64,000 nt of DNA from Candidatus Paraburkholderia kirkii. GTDB lineage: Bacteria > Pseudomonadota > Gammaproteobacteria > Burkholderiales > Burkholderiaceae. Numbering within the stretch: position 1 is the stretch's first letter; each line of letters starts with the position of its first letter. The DNA is taken from NCBI GenBank assembly GCA_001189345.1, contig LFKV01000009.1, forward strand, positions 83,737-147,736, given 5' to 3'. The notes below the pieces were generated by a model. The model had not been told where the DNA came from. It did no database searches and saw only the letters and a program-made list of their open reading frames with translations. The position numbers were made by a program, and so were the translations under genes. This document shows, in pieces, positions 1-10,126 of the stretch.

Positions 1-38
1 GGGGCGGGCGCGCGGCTGCGTACCACGGCAAGCGACAT
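1..38 (-). CDS. comM: YifB/ComM family Mg-chelatase-like protein (5' end only)
   Basis: Only the first 12 codons are in the window; the gene runs off the left edge. The minus strand reads M-S-L-A-V-V-R-S-R-A-P-A from an ATG whose complement lies at 36-38, which matches the usual N-terminus of YifB/ComM AAA+ proteins. These are linked to branch migration during natural transformation. It lies 93 bp downstream of ubiK on the same strand, an arrangement I recall from Burkholderia. Identification rests on 12 residues plus context. Confidence 0.6.
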   Translation of the reverse strand, partial: MSLAVVRSRAPA

Positions 39-131
39 GATTTCACCTGAAACGGCGTGGGATGGCGTCGGCAATAAAACTAGAAACTCACGGCTCGCTA
101 GCCGAGGTAAGCGACAGAACGGTTGCGGACG

Positions 132-395
132 TCAGTCCTGCGCGGCAGAGTCTCCGCCCGCCAGGCGCTGCTCCAGTTGCGCGACGCGCTTCCCGAGCTC
201 TTCCAGGCGCGCGCGGGTGCGCACGAGCACTTGCGTCTGCGTATCGAACTCCTCGCGCGTGACGAGATCGAGCTTCGAGAAGCCCTGCGCCAGCATCGCC
301 TTCATGTTCCGTTCGACGTCTTTCGTGGGCAAATTCTTCAGGAGATCGCTCATCTTCTGTTGCAGATCGTTGAAAACGTCGTTGGGCTGCTTCAT
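132..395 (-). CDS. ubiK: UbiK (YqiC, BMFP family) ubiquinone biosynthesis accessory factor
   Basis: A small 87-residue protein of the BMFP/YqiC family, an accessory factor that in other proteobacteria works with UbiJ in aerobic ubiquinone synthesis. The N-terminal half (MKQPNDVFNDLQQKMSDLLK) is the family signature. The C-terminal third (about residues 58-80) is a heptad-like coiled coil rich in Leu, Glu and Arg. I chose the ATG at 395 over an in-frame one 30 bp upstream because a strong AAGGGGG ribosome site sits just before it and family members start this way. The gene probably shares a transcript with comM downstream. Confidence 0.88.
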   Translation of the reverse strand: MKQPNDVFNDLQQKMSDLLKNLPTKDVERNMKAMLAQGFSKLDLVTREEFDTQTQVLVRTRARLEELGKRVAQLEQRLAGGDSAAQD

Positions 396-1177
<782 letters not shown>

Positions 1178-1186
1178 GAGACGGTT

Positions 1187-2004
1187 TCATAAAGGCTGTT
1201 GAGATTGCCGAAGAGTGTTCCAGCAGATCAAGCAACAACCGAGTTTGAGGAACGCTTCATGAATGTCCGCACGACGTTCGAAGCGAGTACGTAGACGGCG
1301 GAAGTTATGCAACCAGGCATGTGTACGTTCGACGACCCAACGGACTTTCCCAAGGCCGCTACCGTGCGGGTGACCGCGCCGCGCGATGCTGGTGGGAATG
1401 TTGCGCGCGTGAAGGAGGCACCGGTACTTGTCATGATCGTAACCGCGGTCGGCATAAACACAGCCAGGGCGACTCAGCGGCCGGCCGCGCACGCCGCCAA
1501 TCGGTACGATGGCCTCGATCAACGGGATCAGTTGGGTGACGTCGTGACGATTGGCGCCGGTCAGGATTGCCGCGATCGGCGTACCGTTGGCGTCGGTGGT
1601 GACGTGGTGCTTGGAACCGGGTCGTGCTCGGTCGGTGGGGTTCGGGCCAGTTTTTCGCCCGCCCCAACCGCACGAATCGACGATGAGTCGACGACGACGC
1701 GGGAGAAGTCGATCTTCCCGGCCGCTCGTAGTTTCGCCAGCAGCAGTGCGTGCAGTCGATCCCACACGCCGGCTTGCTGCCAATCGCGCAGCCTGCGCCA
1801 GCAACTGACGCCAGAGCCACATCCCATCTCCGCTGGCAGATCTCGCCACCGGATGCCGGTCTTCAGCACGAACAAGATGCCGGTCAGCGCAGCCCGATCC
1901 GGTACCGGCTTGCGGCCCGGATACTTGAAGCGGCGCGGCTTCGCTGGTGGTAGCAGTGGCTCGATCAGTGCCCACAGTTCGTCGTCGATGATTGGTTTGC
2001 CCAT
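1187..2004 (-). CDS. IS5-family transposase, two frames joined by -1 frameshift
   Basis: The upstream frame starts at 2004 (MGKPIIDDELWALIEPLLPP) and carries the N-terminal DNA-binding part through the DSSSIRAV motif, ending at 1561. The downstream frame supplies KTGPNPTDRARPGSKHH and the C-terminal catalytic part with YADRGYDHDKYR and the WVVERTHAWLHNFRR region. A GAAAAAC run near 1650 on the minus strand lets a -1 slip join ...GAGEK to TGPNPTDR, giving a DDE transposase of about 270 residues. The final stop codon (1187-1189) lies outside the element, so the last codons are read from target DNA. The frameshift is likely programmed, as is usual for this group. Confidence 0.8.
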
Positions 2005-2066
2005 CTCCTCGATCCTGTTGTCACAACGATCGAGGTTAACAGGTTGCGTTACGGGTTAACAGCCCC
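1193..2066 (-). mobile_element. IS5-family insertion sequence (IS427-like group), 874 bp
   Basis: The element lies between glnK and amtB with its transposase on the minus strand. The ends show a short inverted repeat: AGGCTGTT at 1193 and, read inward from 2066, GGGGCTGTT. A 3-bp direct repeat TAA flanks it (1190-1192 and 2067-2069), a target duplication size seen in this group. It carries two overlapping transposase frames joined by a -1 shift, and its 874 bp is a normal full length. Removing the element and one TAA restores a compact glnK-amtB spacer. It looks complete and possibly active. Confidence 0.88.
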
Positions 2067-2138
2067 TAAGAGATCTTTTTGAAACTACTTCTAAGAACAA
2101 ATTTGGCGAAGTAAACGGCGATAAGAGGAACCAGAAGA

Positions 2139-3608
2139 ATGTGTAACTTTTTGATGTCACTGTTGGTGGCGGGCGCGCTGATCGGCGCGAATGTCGGCAC
2201 CGCTCTCGCCCAGGATGCGTCCGCTCCGGCCGCTGCTTTGGCACTCGCGTCGTCCGATACCGCTGCAAGCGCACCTGCCGGCGCCGACACGGCGACGGCG
2301 TCTTCGGCCGAAGCAGCATCGGCGGCGGCTTCGGGCGCGTCGGAAGCCGCGCCCGCCGCGCCGACCGAGCCGGTCATGGTCGACTCGTCGAAAATCAGCT
2401 CGGGTGACACCGCCTGGATGCTGACCTCCGTCGCCCTCGTGCTGTTCATGACGATTCCGGGCCTCGCGTTTTTCTACGCTGGCATGGTCCGCAAGAAGAA
2501 CGTGCTGGCCACCGCCATGCAGAGTTTCGCGATCGTCTGTCTCGTGACGATTATCTGGACGATCGTCGGCTACAGCATCGCGTTTACGCCGGGCGGTTCC
2601 TTCCTGGGTGGCTTCTCGCGCGTGTTCCTGCACGGCATGGCCTACATCAAGGGCGACAAGGCGACCACGCTCACCGTGAGCCACCTCGCCACGACGATTC
2701 CCGAATCGGTCTACTTCGCGTTCCAGCTGACCTTCGCGATCATCACCCCGGCGCTCATCACCGGCGCGTTTGCCGACCGCATGAAGTTCTCGGCGATGCT
2801 CGTGTTCATGGCGCTCTGGTCGCTGATCGTCTACTCGCCGATCGCGCACATGGTCTGGGAGCCGACCGGCTGGCTGGCATCGGCCGGCGTGCTCGACTTC
2901 GCGGGCGGCACGGCGGTTCACATCAATGCCGGTATCGCAGGTCTGATGTGCTGTCTCGTGCTCGGCAAGCGCGTCGGCTATGGCCGCGAAGTGATGGCGC
3001 CGCACAACCTCGTGCTCTCGCTGATCGGCGCATCGATGCTGTGGGTGGGCTGGTTCGGCTTCAACGCGGGCTCGGCGGTCGCCGCCGACGGCCGCGCCGG
3101 CTTCGCGATGCTCACGACGCAGATCGCCACCGCGTTCGCCGCGTTCGGCTGGATGTTCGCGGAGTGGATCACCAAGGGCAAGCCCTCGGTGCTCGGCATC
3201 ATCTCGGGCGCGGTCGCGGGTCTCGTGGCCGTGACGCCGGCCTCGGGCTTCGTCGGCGTGACGGGCGCAATCGTGATCGGCATCGTCGCGGGCGTGGTGT
3301 GCTTCTGGTCGGCCACCTGGCTCAAGCACAAGTTCAACTACGACGATTCGCTCGACGCGTTCGGCGTGCACGGAATCGGCGGGATCATCGGCGCGCTGCT
3401 GACGGGCGTGTTCGCGGTGAAGGACATCGGCGGCTTCGACGGCAGCGTGCTTGTGCAGGCGAAGGGCGTGCTCGTCACGCTGGTCTACAGCGGCGTCGTG
3501 AGCTTCATCCTGCTCAAGATCATCGACATGGTGATCGGCCTGCGCGTCACGGAAGAACAGGAGCGCGAGGGTCTCGACGTTACGCTGCACGGCGAGCACG
3601 TCGAATGA
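2139..3608 (+). CDS. amtB: Ammonium transporter AmtB
   Basis: A 489-residue Amt/MEP/Rh channel. Residues 1-25 form a signal peptide. An Ala/Ser-rich stretch of about 65 residues, longer than in many homologues, follows before the first core membrane helix (about residue 88). The twin pore histidines are His261 (VHINAG) and His411 (FGVHGIGG), 150 residues apart as in E. coli AmtB. AmtB conducts ammonium into the cell and is gated by GlnK. The gene is intact, but an insertion sequence in the opposite orientation now separates it from glnK and its RpoN promoter, so it may be weakly expressed or run from an IS-derived promoter. A terminator follows. Confidence 0.96.
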   Translation: MCNFLMSLLVAGALIGANVGTALAQDASAPAAALALASSDTAASAPAGADTATASSAEAASAAASGASEAAPAAPTEPVMVDSSKISSGDTAWMLTSVALVLFMTIPGLAFFYAGMVRKKNVLATAMQSFAIVCLVTIIWTIVGYSIAFTPGGSFLGGFSRVFLHGMAYIKGDKATTLTVSHLATTIPESVYFAFQLTFAIITPALITGAFADRMKFSAMLVFMALWSLIVYSPIAHMVWEPTGWLASAGVLDFAGGTAVHINAGIAGLMCCLVLGKRVGYGREVMAPHNLVLSLIGASMLWVGWFGFNAGSAVAADGRAGFAMLTTQIATAFAAFGWMFAEWITKGKPSVLGIISGAVAGLVAVTPASGFVGVTGAIVIGIVAGVVCFWSATWLKHKFNYDDSLDAFGVHGIGGIIGALLTGVFAVKDIGGFDGSVLVQAKGVLVTLVYSGVVSFILLKIIDMVIGLRVTEEQEREGLDVTLHGEHVE

Positions 3609-3679
3609 GCTTTCGCCGTGACCGGGGCGCCGCGCAAGGGGTGCCCCGGCCCGGCATGAAGAACGAGCGCAGCGACTTC

Positions 3680-3708
3680 GCCCGCCTCCAAGGCGGGCAT
3701 TTTTTTTT
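3680..3708 (+). terminator. Rho-independent terminator after amtB
   Basis: GCCCGCCT and AGGCGGGC form a GC-rich stem with a small loop, followed directly by nine T residues. It lies 70 bp after the amtB stop. Confidence 0.92.
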
Positions 3709-3900
3709 CGCTGCTGCATTTTCGTCGTGCTTTCGTCCAATGCGCGTCGCGGATGCTGCGCGGGACCTATCGGACCGATAGGCGCAATTGCGCGACGGGC
3801 CCGCGCGGCAAGGCCCCGGAAACCTTGGTAATTGGCGGTTCATCCCCAATTAAACAAAGCAATTGCTCTACAATCTTTCCTCCCAGTCCGCGAGAAATCA

Positions 3901-5190
3901 ATGGTTCCACATCTAGTTACGGCGTTGAATGGCCCGCTGCTCGACCTCGAGCGGAAAATTCTCGAGGCCATGCCTGCCATCGAACGGTGGTTCCGTCTCG
4001 AATGGCAAGAGCACACGCCGCCGTTCTACTGTTCCGTCGATCTGCGCAACGCCGGGTTCAAGCTCGCGCCCGTCGACGCCAATCTCTTCCCGGGCGGCTT
4101 CAACAATCTGCCGCAGGAAGTGCTTCCGCTCGCGGTGCAGGCGGCGATGGCGTCCATCGAGAAAATCTGCCCCGATGCGAAGAATCTGCTCGTCATTCCC
4201 GAGCGCCACACGCGCAACGCGTTCTACCTCGAAAACGTCGCGCGGCTCGCGCTGATCATGCGTCAGGCGGGTCTCAATGTCCGCTTCGGCACGCTCGACG
4301 AGAACATTCACGGTCCCGTGACCATCGCGCTCGCCGATGGCCAGAAGATCGTGCTCGAGCCGCTCGAGCGCATGCCGCGGCGCCTGGGCCTGAAGAACTT
4401 CGATCCGTGCTCGATCCTGCTCAACAACGATCTTTCCGCGGGCATTTCGCCCGTGCTGGAGAACTTGCACGAGCAGTATCTGCTGCCGCCTCTGCACGCG
4501 GGCTGGGCGGTGCGCCGCAAGTCGACGCACTTCTCCTGCTATGACGACGTCGCGAAGAAGTTCGCGAAGCTCGTCGAGATCGACCTGTGGATGGTGAATC
4601 CGTATTTCGCGCACGTCGAAGGCGTCGATTACGAGGCGCGCACGGGCGAGGAAGCGCTCGCCGAAGCCATCGACGGCGTGCTCAGGAAGATCGCGAAGAA
4701 ATATCGCGAGTACGGCATCAGCGAGAAGCCGTATGTCGTTGTCAAGGCGGATGCCGGCACCTACGGCAAGGGCGTGATGACCGTGCACGACGCGAGCGAG
4801 GTCGCCGCGCTCACCAAGCGCGAGCGCACGAAGATGAACGACGCGAAGGAAGGTCTGCAGGTGCACGACGTGATCGTGCAGGAAGGCGTGCACACGTTCG
4901 AGCGCGTGGAGAATGCGGTCGCCGAGCCGGTCGTGTACATGATCGACCGGTATGTTGTCGGCGGCTTCTACCGCGTGCACAAGTCGCGCGAGCGCGACCA
5001 GAACCTCAACGCGCCGGGCATGCACTTCGTGCCGCTCGGCTTTGAGCACACGGCGCTTCCGGACACGCATGCGAAGCCCGGCGCGGCGCCGCCGAACCGG
5101 TTCTACATGTACGGCGTGGTGGCGCGTCTCGCGCTTCTGGCCGCATCGGTCGAGCTCGAGAAGACCGATCCGGAAGCGATTCAGGTGTGA
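3901..5190 (+). CDS. gshA: Glutamate-cysteine ligase GshA, ATP-grasp-like proteobacterial type
   Basis: A 429-residue enzyme for the first step of glutathione synthesis, joining glutamate and cysteine with ATP in the cytoplasm. The sequence ([20 protein letters not shown] at the start; [18 protein letters not shown] at about residues 277-294, a glycine-rich nucleotide-binding segment) matches the betaproteobacterial/Acidithiobacillus GshA type rather than the E. coli type. I chose the ATG at 3901 over one 69 bp upstream because the family begins MVPHL; the ribosome site is weak. gshB follows 52 bp later. It is intact. Confidence 0.93.
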   Translation: MVPHLVTALNGPLLDLERKILEAMPAIERWFRLEWQEHTPPFYCSVDLRNAGFKLAPVDANLFPGGFNNLPQEVLPLAVQAAMASIEKICPDAKNLLVIPERHTRNAFYLENVARLALIMRQAGLNVRFGTLDENIHGPVTIALADGQKIVLEPLERMPRRLGLKNFDPCSILLNNDLSAGISPVLENLHEQYLLPPLHAGWAVRRKSTHFSCYDDVAKKFAKLVEIDLWMVNPYFAHVEGVDYEARTGEEALAEAIDGVLRKIAKKYREYGISEKPYVVVKADAGTYGKGVMTVHDASEVAALTKRERTKMNDAKEGLQVHDVIVQEGVHTFERVENAVAEPVVYMIDRYVVGGFYRVHKSRERDQNLNAPGMHFVPLGFEHTALPDTHAKPGAAPPNRFYMYGVVARLALLAASVELEKTDPEAIQV

Positions 5191-5242
5191 GTCGGCGGCT
5201 TGCGGTAAACTCGCAAGTCGCGCACCGAACAAGCGAATCCCC

Positions 5243-6199
5243 ATGAACATCCTCTTTATCGCCGACCCGCTCGATCGCTTCAAGATCTACAAGGACACGA
5301 CCTACGCGATGATGGCCGAAGCCGCGCGGCGCGGCCACGTGCTCTACGCGTGCGAGCCGCAGCATCTCGCGTGGACGGGCAGTAAGGTCGAGCCGAGCGC
5401 GCGGCGCATCGCGATCGTCGGGGATGAAGCGAACAGCGACCGCTGGCCGTGGTATGCGGCCGAGCAGGCCGAGCATCTGCCGCTCGCGCATTTCGATGCC
5501 GTGCTGATGCGCAAGGACCCGCCGTTCGACATAGAGTACGTGAACGCCACGTGGCTGCTGGAGATCGCCAAGCGCAACGGCGCGCGCGTCTTCAACAAGC
5601 CGCAGGCGATCCGCGACCACTCCGAGAAGCTCGCCATTGCCGAGTGGCCCCAGTTCGTCACGCCGACGCTCGTCACGCGGGACGCCGCGCGCCTGCGCGC
5701 CTTCCACGCTGAGCACGGCGACGTGATCCTGAAGCCGCTCGACGGCATGGGCGGCATGGGCGTGTTCCGCGTGAAGGCGGACGGCATGAATCTCGGCTCC
5801 ATCGTCGAGATGCTGTCCGAGGACGGCGCGCGAACGGTCATGGCGCAGAGGTTCATCCCCGAGATCAAGGACGGCGACAAGCGCATCCTCGTGATCGGCG
5901 GCCAGCCCGTGCCGTACTCGCTCGCGCGCATTCCGCAGGGCAGCGAGGTGCGCGGCAATCTCGCTGCGGGCGGCCTCGGCCGCGCGCAGCCGCTCTCCGC
6001 GCGCGACCGCGAGATCGCGGAGACGCTCGGGCCGGTGCTGCAATCGCGCGGCCTGCTGCTCGCCGGACTGGACGCGATCGGCGACTATCTGACCGAGGTC
6101 AACGTCACGAGCCCGACCTGCTTCCGCGAGATCATGGATCAGACCGGCTTCGACGTCGCTGGCATGTTCATCGACGCACTGGAGCGCGCGGCCAGCTGA
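5243..6199 (+). CDS. gshB: Glutathione synthetase
   Basis: A 318-residue ATP-grasp ligase that adds glycine to gamma-glutamylcysteine. The N-terminus [20 protein letters not shown] is characteristic of Gsh[14 protein letters not shown] at about residues 165-177 is the glycine-rich ATP loop, and [13 protein letters not shown] near the C-terminus is the conserved metal/substrate motif. It forms an operon with gshA upstream, and the PTS genes begin 250 bp downstream. It is full length and intact. Confidence 0.97.
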   Translation: MNILFIADPLDRFKIYKDTTYAMMAEAARRGHVLYACEPQHLAWTGSKVEPSARRIAIVGDEANSDRWPWYAAEQAEHLPLAHFDAVLMRKDPPFDIEYVNATWLLEIAKRNGARVFNKPQAIRDHSEKLAIAEWPQFVTPTLVTRDAARLRAFHAEHGDVILKPLDGMGGMGVFRVKADGMNLGSIVEMLSEDGARTVMAQRFIPEIKDGDKRILVIGGQPVPYSLARIPQGSEVRGNLAAGGLGRAQPLSARDREIAETLGPVLQSRGLLLAGLDAIGDYLTEVNVTSPTCFREIMDQTGFDVAGMFIDALERAAS

Positions 6200-6449
6200 G
6201 TTCGCCAGCCGACGGAGCATGCACGGACATTGCGCCAGACTCATCGTATCGGGACTGTTACAATTGACTTCCCGGCGCCTGCGGTTTTGGGGCGCGATGG
6301 CGTCTTAAAGCCGGGTTAAGAATGCAGGCGCAAGCTGAAGCTAACGGGTTTGAAGGTTCACGCAGGCGCTCGCGCGGCGGGTTGATTTCCGGCCCCCGCG
6401 CGCGCATCTACATGCCGCATACTTTTGTCGCTGAGGCAGCAATCCTGAC

Positions 6450-6941
6450 ATGGCTGGCATTCTGATCATCGCGCACGCACCTTTCGCCACTGCGTTACGC
6501 GAATGCGTCGCTCATATCTACGGTGGTTTGCCCGCGCGCATCGGCGTCATCGACGTGACGCCCGATTGCGATCCGGTCGAGGTCCGCGCGTTCGCGCGCT
6601 CCGAAATCGGTCGTCTGAAGGAAGACAACGGCGCCATCGTGCTGACCGACGTCTTCGGGGCCACACCGGCGAACATCGCGGCGAGCCTGCACGACACTGA
6701 CGTGCGCGTGCTCGCCGGATGCAACCTGCCGATGCTGGTGCGCGCCGTCTGTTACCGCGCGACGCCGCTCGACACCCTCACCGAAAAGATTCTCCAGGGC
6801 GGCTCGAAGGGCATCCAAGAACTGGATTCGTCCATGCCGCTCAATCCGTGCGCGCTCGCCACGAAGGTGGCCGGCTCGCCCGATCCGGCATGTTCCGCGA
6901 GCGCCGATCTTGTGAGCGCCAAGGCCGCCGCCAGCCACTGA
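6450..6941 (+). CDS. PTS EIIA component, mannose/fructose family
   Basis: A 163-residue free-standing EIIA of the mannose (ManX-like) family. His9 in ILIIAHAPF is the expected phosphorylated residue, and IVLTDVFGATPANIA is the second family motif. It heads a three-gene set with HPr (37 bp downstream) and enzyme I but no membrane EIIB/C/D is present, so the set is an incomplete PTS. In betaproteobacteria such systems are thought to regulate carbon storage or kinases rather than import sugar. The last 25 residues are poorly conserved. Confidence 0.9.
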   Translation: MAGILIIAHAPFATALRECVAHIYGGLPARIGVIDVTPDCDPVEVRAFARSEIGRLKEDNGAIVLTDVFGATPANIAASLHDTDVRVLAGCNLPMLVRAVCYRATPLDTLTEKILQGGSKGIQELDSSMPLNPCALATKVAGSPDPACSASADLVSAKAAASH

Positions 6942-6978
6942 CACCGCTCGATTCATTCACCTAGCGTTTCGGAGCATC

Positions 6979-7251
6979 ATGCAGCAACAAGAAACAACGA
7001 TCGTGAACAAGCTGGGGCTCCACGCGCGCGCTTCGGCCAAGCTCACACAACTGGCGGGCAATTTTCAATGCGAGATCTGGATGAGCCGCAACGGCCGCCG
7101 GATCAATGCGAAGAGCATCATGGGGGTAATGATGCTGGCGGCGGGCATCGGCAGCACGGTGACGATCGAAACCGAAGGCGCCGACGACGAGGCCGAGGCG
7201 ATGCAGGCGATCCTCGCATTGATCGCCGACAAGTTCGGCGAAGGGCAGTAA
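6979..7251 (+). CDS. ptsH: HPr phosphocarrier protein
   Basis: A 90-residue HPr. NKLGLHARAS contains the active-site His15, phosphorylated by enzyme I. NAKSIMGVMMLAAGIG is the conserved region that holds the regulatory Ser, which can be a target of HPr kinase in betaproteobacteria. It lies between the EIIA and enzyme I genes and is followed by a strong terminator, so ptsI may also need its own promoter. Confidence 0.96.
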   Translation: MQQQETTIVNKLGLHARASAKLTQLAGNFQCEIWMSRNGRRINAKSIMGVMMLAAGIGSTVTIETEGADDEAEAMQAILALIADKFGEGQ

Positions 7252-7274
7252 GCGCTTCACTGCGTCATCGAGTC

Positions 7275-7303
7275 AAAAAGCCGCGCGCCGACGCGGCTTT
7301 TTT
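7275..7303 (+). terminator. Rho-independent terminator after ptsH
   Basis: AAAAAGCCGCG and CGCGGCTTTTTT form an 11-bp stem with a 6-nt loop and a T run, 24 bp after the ptsH stop. It would partly insulate ptsI. Confidence 0.85.
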
Positions 7304-7393
7304 GCGTCCGCGCCGCGTGCGTGCTTGACCTCGCGCAACCGTTACGGCCTTGCCGCAACAGGGTGTTCGGGGACTTCCGTCACCATTCGAATT

Positions 7394-7399
7394 TATAAT
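7394..7399 (+). promoter_or_regulatory. Possible -10 box for ptsI
   Basis: A perfect TATAAT lies 68 bp upstream of the ptsI GTG, after the ptsH terminator. I see no good -35 box at the right distance, so this is a candidate only. Confidence 0.35.
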
Positions 7400-7466
7400 G
7401 TTCGGGCGGCTTGCGCCCGCCGCGGGGCCTGAGAGACCGCGGACACCACAACTAGAGGAGGTGCGC

Positions 7467-9227
7467 GTGTCCTTCACGCTGCATGGAATTCCCGTCTCGC
7501 GCGGCATTGCCATTGGACGCGCCTATCTGATCGCGCCGGCGGCGCTCGATGTGGACCATTACCTGATCGAACCCGATCAGATCGACGCGGAAATCGCCCA
7601 GTTTCACGCGGCGCAGGCGGCCGTGCACGCGGAACTCGAGACGCTGCGCGAGGACCTCGCCGTCGATGCGCCGAGCGAAATGGGCGCGTTCATCAACGTC
7701 CATACGATGATCCTGAACGACGCCATGCTCGTGCAGGAAACCATCGACCTCATCCGCACGCGGCGCTACAATGTCGAGTGGGCGCTCACCGAGCAACTGG
7801 AAATCCTCGGCCGCTATTTCGACGACGTCGAGGACGAATATCTGCGCGAGCGCAAGGCCGACATCGAGCAGGTCGTCGAGCGGCTGCTCAAGGCGCTCGC
7901 GGGCTCGCCGACGGCCGCGTCGCTCGTCGTGCATACGGCCGCAAGCAACGGCCACAACGAAATGATCATCGTCGCGCACGATATCGCGCCCGCCGACATG
8001 CTCCAGTTCAAGACGCAGGCGTTCAAGGGCTTCGTGACCGACCTGGGCGGCCGCACGTCGCATACGGCGATCGTCGCGCGCAGTCTCGGCATTCCGGCGT
8101 CGGTCGGCGTGCAGCAGGCGAGCGTGCTGATTCGTCAGAACGATCTGATCATCGTGGACGGCGATCACGGCATCGTGATCGTCGATCCTGCGCCAATCGT
8201 CCTCGAGGAATATTCGTACTGGCAGAGCGAAAAGCTGCTGGAGCAACGCAAGCTCCAGCGCCTCAAGTTCTCGCCGACGCAGACCCTGTGCGGCACGAAG
8301 ATCGAACTCTGCGCGAACATCGAGCTGCCGGAGGACGCGCAGGTCGCCGTCGAGGCAGGCGCGATGGGCGTCGGCCTGTTCCGCACCGAATTCCTCTTCA
8401 TGAATCACAAGGACCGGTTGCCGGAGGAAGAGGAGCAGTTCGAGGCGTACAAGCGCGCGGTCGAGCTGATGAACGGCAAGCCGGTGACGATCCGCACAAT
8501 CGACGTCGGTGCCGACAAGCCACTCGATTCGATGGGCGGCGGCGACGGCTACGAGACCGCGTCGAACCCGGCGCTCGGCCTGCGCGCGATCCGCTGGAGC
8601 CTGTCCGAGCCGCAGATGTTCATCACGCAGCTGCGGGCGATCCTGCGCGCGTCGGCGTTTGGCCCCACCAAGATCCTGATTCCGATGCTCGCGCACGCGC
8701 AGGAGATCGACCAGACGCTCGATCTGATCCGCGAGGCGAAGCGCCAGCTGGACGAGGCCGGCATCGCCTACGACCGCAAGATCCAGGTCGGCGCGATGAT
8801 CGAGATTCCCGCTGCGGCGATTGCCGTGCGCTTGTTCTTGAGCCGGCTCGACTTCCTGTCGATCGGCACCAACGACCTGATCCAGTACACGCTCGCGATC
8901 GATCGCGCGGACAACTCCGTCGCGCATCTCTACGATCCGCTGCATCCGGCGGTGCTGAACCTGATCGCGTTCACCCTGCGCGAGGCGAAGCGCGCGGGCG
9001 TGCCGGTTTCGGTCTGCGGGGAAATGGCGGGCGATCCTTCCGTCACGCGCCTGCTACTCGGACTCGGGCTGACCGAGTTCTCGATGCATCCGAGCCAGCT
9101 GCTCGTGGTGAAGCAGGAGATTTTGCGCTCGAACCTGAAGGCGTTCGAAAAGCCCGTCGCCGACGTACTGGCCACCTACGAGCCGGCGGAACTGGCGGCC
9201 GCGCTCGCGCAGTTGCAGCGAGTCTGA
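7467..9227 (+). CDS. ptsI: PTS enzyme I (phosphoenolpyruvate-protein phosphotransferase)
   Basis: A 586-residue enzyme I that takes phosphate from PEP and passes it to HPr. The active-site histidine is His199 in GGRTSHTAIVARSLGIP. The PEP-binding barrel follows, with LFRTEFLFM and the FLSIGTNDLIQYTLAIDR and VSVCGEMAG motifs. I start at GTG 7467 because AGAGGAGG at 7454-7461 is ideally placed for it; the longer open frame upstream begins before the -10 candidate. The last 52 bp overlap the convergent moeB/thiF-like gene. Confidence 0.95.
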   Translation: MSFTLHGIPVSRGIAIGRAYLIAPAALDVDHYLIEPDQIDAEIAQFHAAQAAVHAELETLREDLAVDAPSEMGAFINVHTMILNDAMLVQETIDLIRTRRYNVEWALTEQLEILGRYFDDVEDEYLRERKADIEQVVERLLKALAGSPTAASLVVHTAASNGHNEMIIVAHDIAPADMLQFKTQAFKGFVTDLGGRTSHTAIVARSLGIPASVGVQQASVLIRQNDLIIVDGDHGIVIVDPAPIVLEEYSYWQSEKLLEQRKLQRLKFSPTQTLCGTKIELCANIELPEDAQVAVEAGAMGVGLFRTEFLFMNHKDRLPEEEEQFEAYKRAVELMNGKPVTIRTIDVGADKPLDSMGGGDGYETASNPALGLRAIRWSLSEPQMFITQLRAILRASAFGPTKILIPMLAHAQEIDQTLDLIREAKRQLDEAGIAYDRKIQVGAMIEIPAAAIAVRLFLSRLDFLSIGTNDLIQYTLAIDRADNSVAHLYDPLHPAVLNLIAFTLREAKRAGVPVSVCGEMAGDPSVTRLLLGLGLTEFSMHPSQLLVVKQEILRSNLKAFEKPVADVLATYEPAELAAALAQLQRV

Positions 9228-9991
9228 TTCAACGCGTGTGTGTCGTGTGCGCCGCAGACCGGGCAATCCGGCTGCCGCGCGATCTTCATCGTGTTCCATT
9301 CCATGCGCAGCGAGTCGAGCATCATGAGCCGGCCCGCGAGCGTCTCGCCGAAGCCGCCGACCACGCGCAACGCCTCAGCCGCCTGCATCGCGCCGATGAT
9401 GCCCACCGTCGGCGCGAACACGCCTATCGTCGAGCAGGCGACTTCCTCGAACGCCTGATCCGGCGGGAACACGCACGCGTAGCAGGGCGAGTCCGGCGAG
9501 CGGAAATCGAAGGTGCTGATCTGCCCGTCGAAGCGCAAGGTCGCGCCGGACACGAGCGGCACGCCGTGCGCCACGCACGCCGCGTTGATCGCGTGACGCG
9601 TCGCGAAGTTGTCGCTGCAATCGAGCACGACGCTTGCGCGCGGCACGTTCGCATCGAGCCAGGCGGCATCCGCTTGCAGATCGAGTGCTTCGATCTGGAC
9701 GTCGGGATTGAGCGCGTTGAGCATCTGTTTCGCCGATTCCACTTTGAGCGTGCCGACCGAGCGCGTCACGTGCACGATCTGCCGCTGCAGGTTCGTGAGA
9801 TCGACGGTGTCGGCGTCGACGAGCGTGATCTTGCCGACGCCGGCCGCCGCGAGATACATCGCCGCGGGCGCGCCCAGACCGCCCGCGCCGACGATGACCG
9901 CGTGCGCATCGAGAAAGCGCTGCTGCGCCTCGATGCCGATTTCGTCGACGAGAATGTGGCGGGAATAGCGAAGGAGTTGATCGTCGTTCAT
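9176..9991 (-). CDS. MoeB/ThiF/HesA family adenylyltransferase
   Basis: A 271-residue E1-like enzyme that adenylates the C-terminal Gly-Gly of a small sulfur carrier (MoaD or ThiS type). The N-terminus MNDDQLLRYSRHILVDEIGIE and the nucleotide-binding GAGGLGAPAAMYLAAAGVG at about residues 35-53 are family hallmarks. The zinc ligands appear as CYAC and CPVC pairs. It overlaps the end of ptsI tail to tail. MoeB and ThiF cannot be separated by eye; no thi or moa genes are nearby. Confidence 0.9.
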   Translation of the reverse strand: MNDDQLLRYSRHILVDEIGIEAQQRFLDAHAVIVGAGGLGAPAAMYLAAAGVGKITLVDADTVDLTNLQRQIVHVTRSVGTLKVESAKQMLNALNPDVQIEALDLQADAAWLDANVPRASVVLDCSDNFATRHAINAACVAHGVPLVSGATLRFDGQISTFDFRSPDSPCYACVFPPDQAFEEVACSTIGVFAPTVGIIGAMQAAEALRVVGGFGETLAGRLMMLDSLRMEWNTMKIARQPDCPVCGAHDTHALNQTRCNCASAAASSAGS

Positions 9992-10085
9992 CGAGCTCGC
10001 GCCTGTGGGTGCGCTGTGGGTGCCGCGAAGGGAACGCCGGAAGACGGCGCTTGAACTGAATATTCTAAGCGCGCGCGGGGGGAAA

Positions 10086-10112
10086 GGCTTCGCGGCGCGA
10101 GGCCGCGAAGCC
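10086..10112 (-). terminator. Terminator after ctpA (S41 protease)
   Basis: A perfect 11-bp stem (GGCTTCGCGGC with GCCGCGAAGCC) with a 5-nt loop lies 15 bp past the end of the minus-strand protease gene. Only a short T-rich tail follows on that strand. Confidence 0.65.
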
Positions 10113-10126
10113 GTGTTGCTGCGGAA

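Noticed and set aside
2157..3740. 527-codon open frame antisense to amtB
   Set aside because: Arg/His/Glu-rich translation with no domain; it is a mirror of the high-GC codon pattern of amtB.
7778..10054. 758-codon open frame over ptsI and the opposite moeB-like gene
   Set aside because: Arg-rich low-complexity translation spanning two well-supported genes on opposite strands; a GC artefact.
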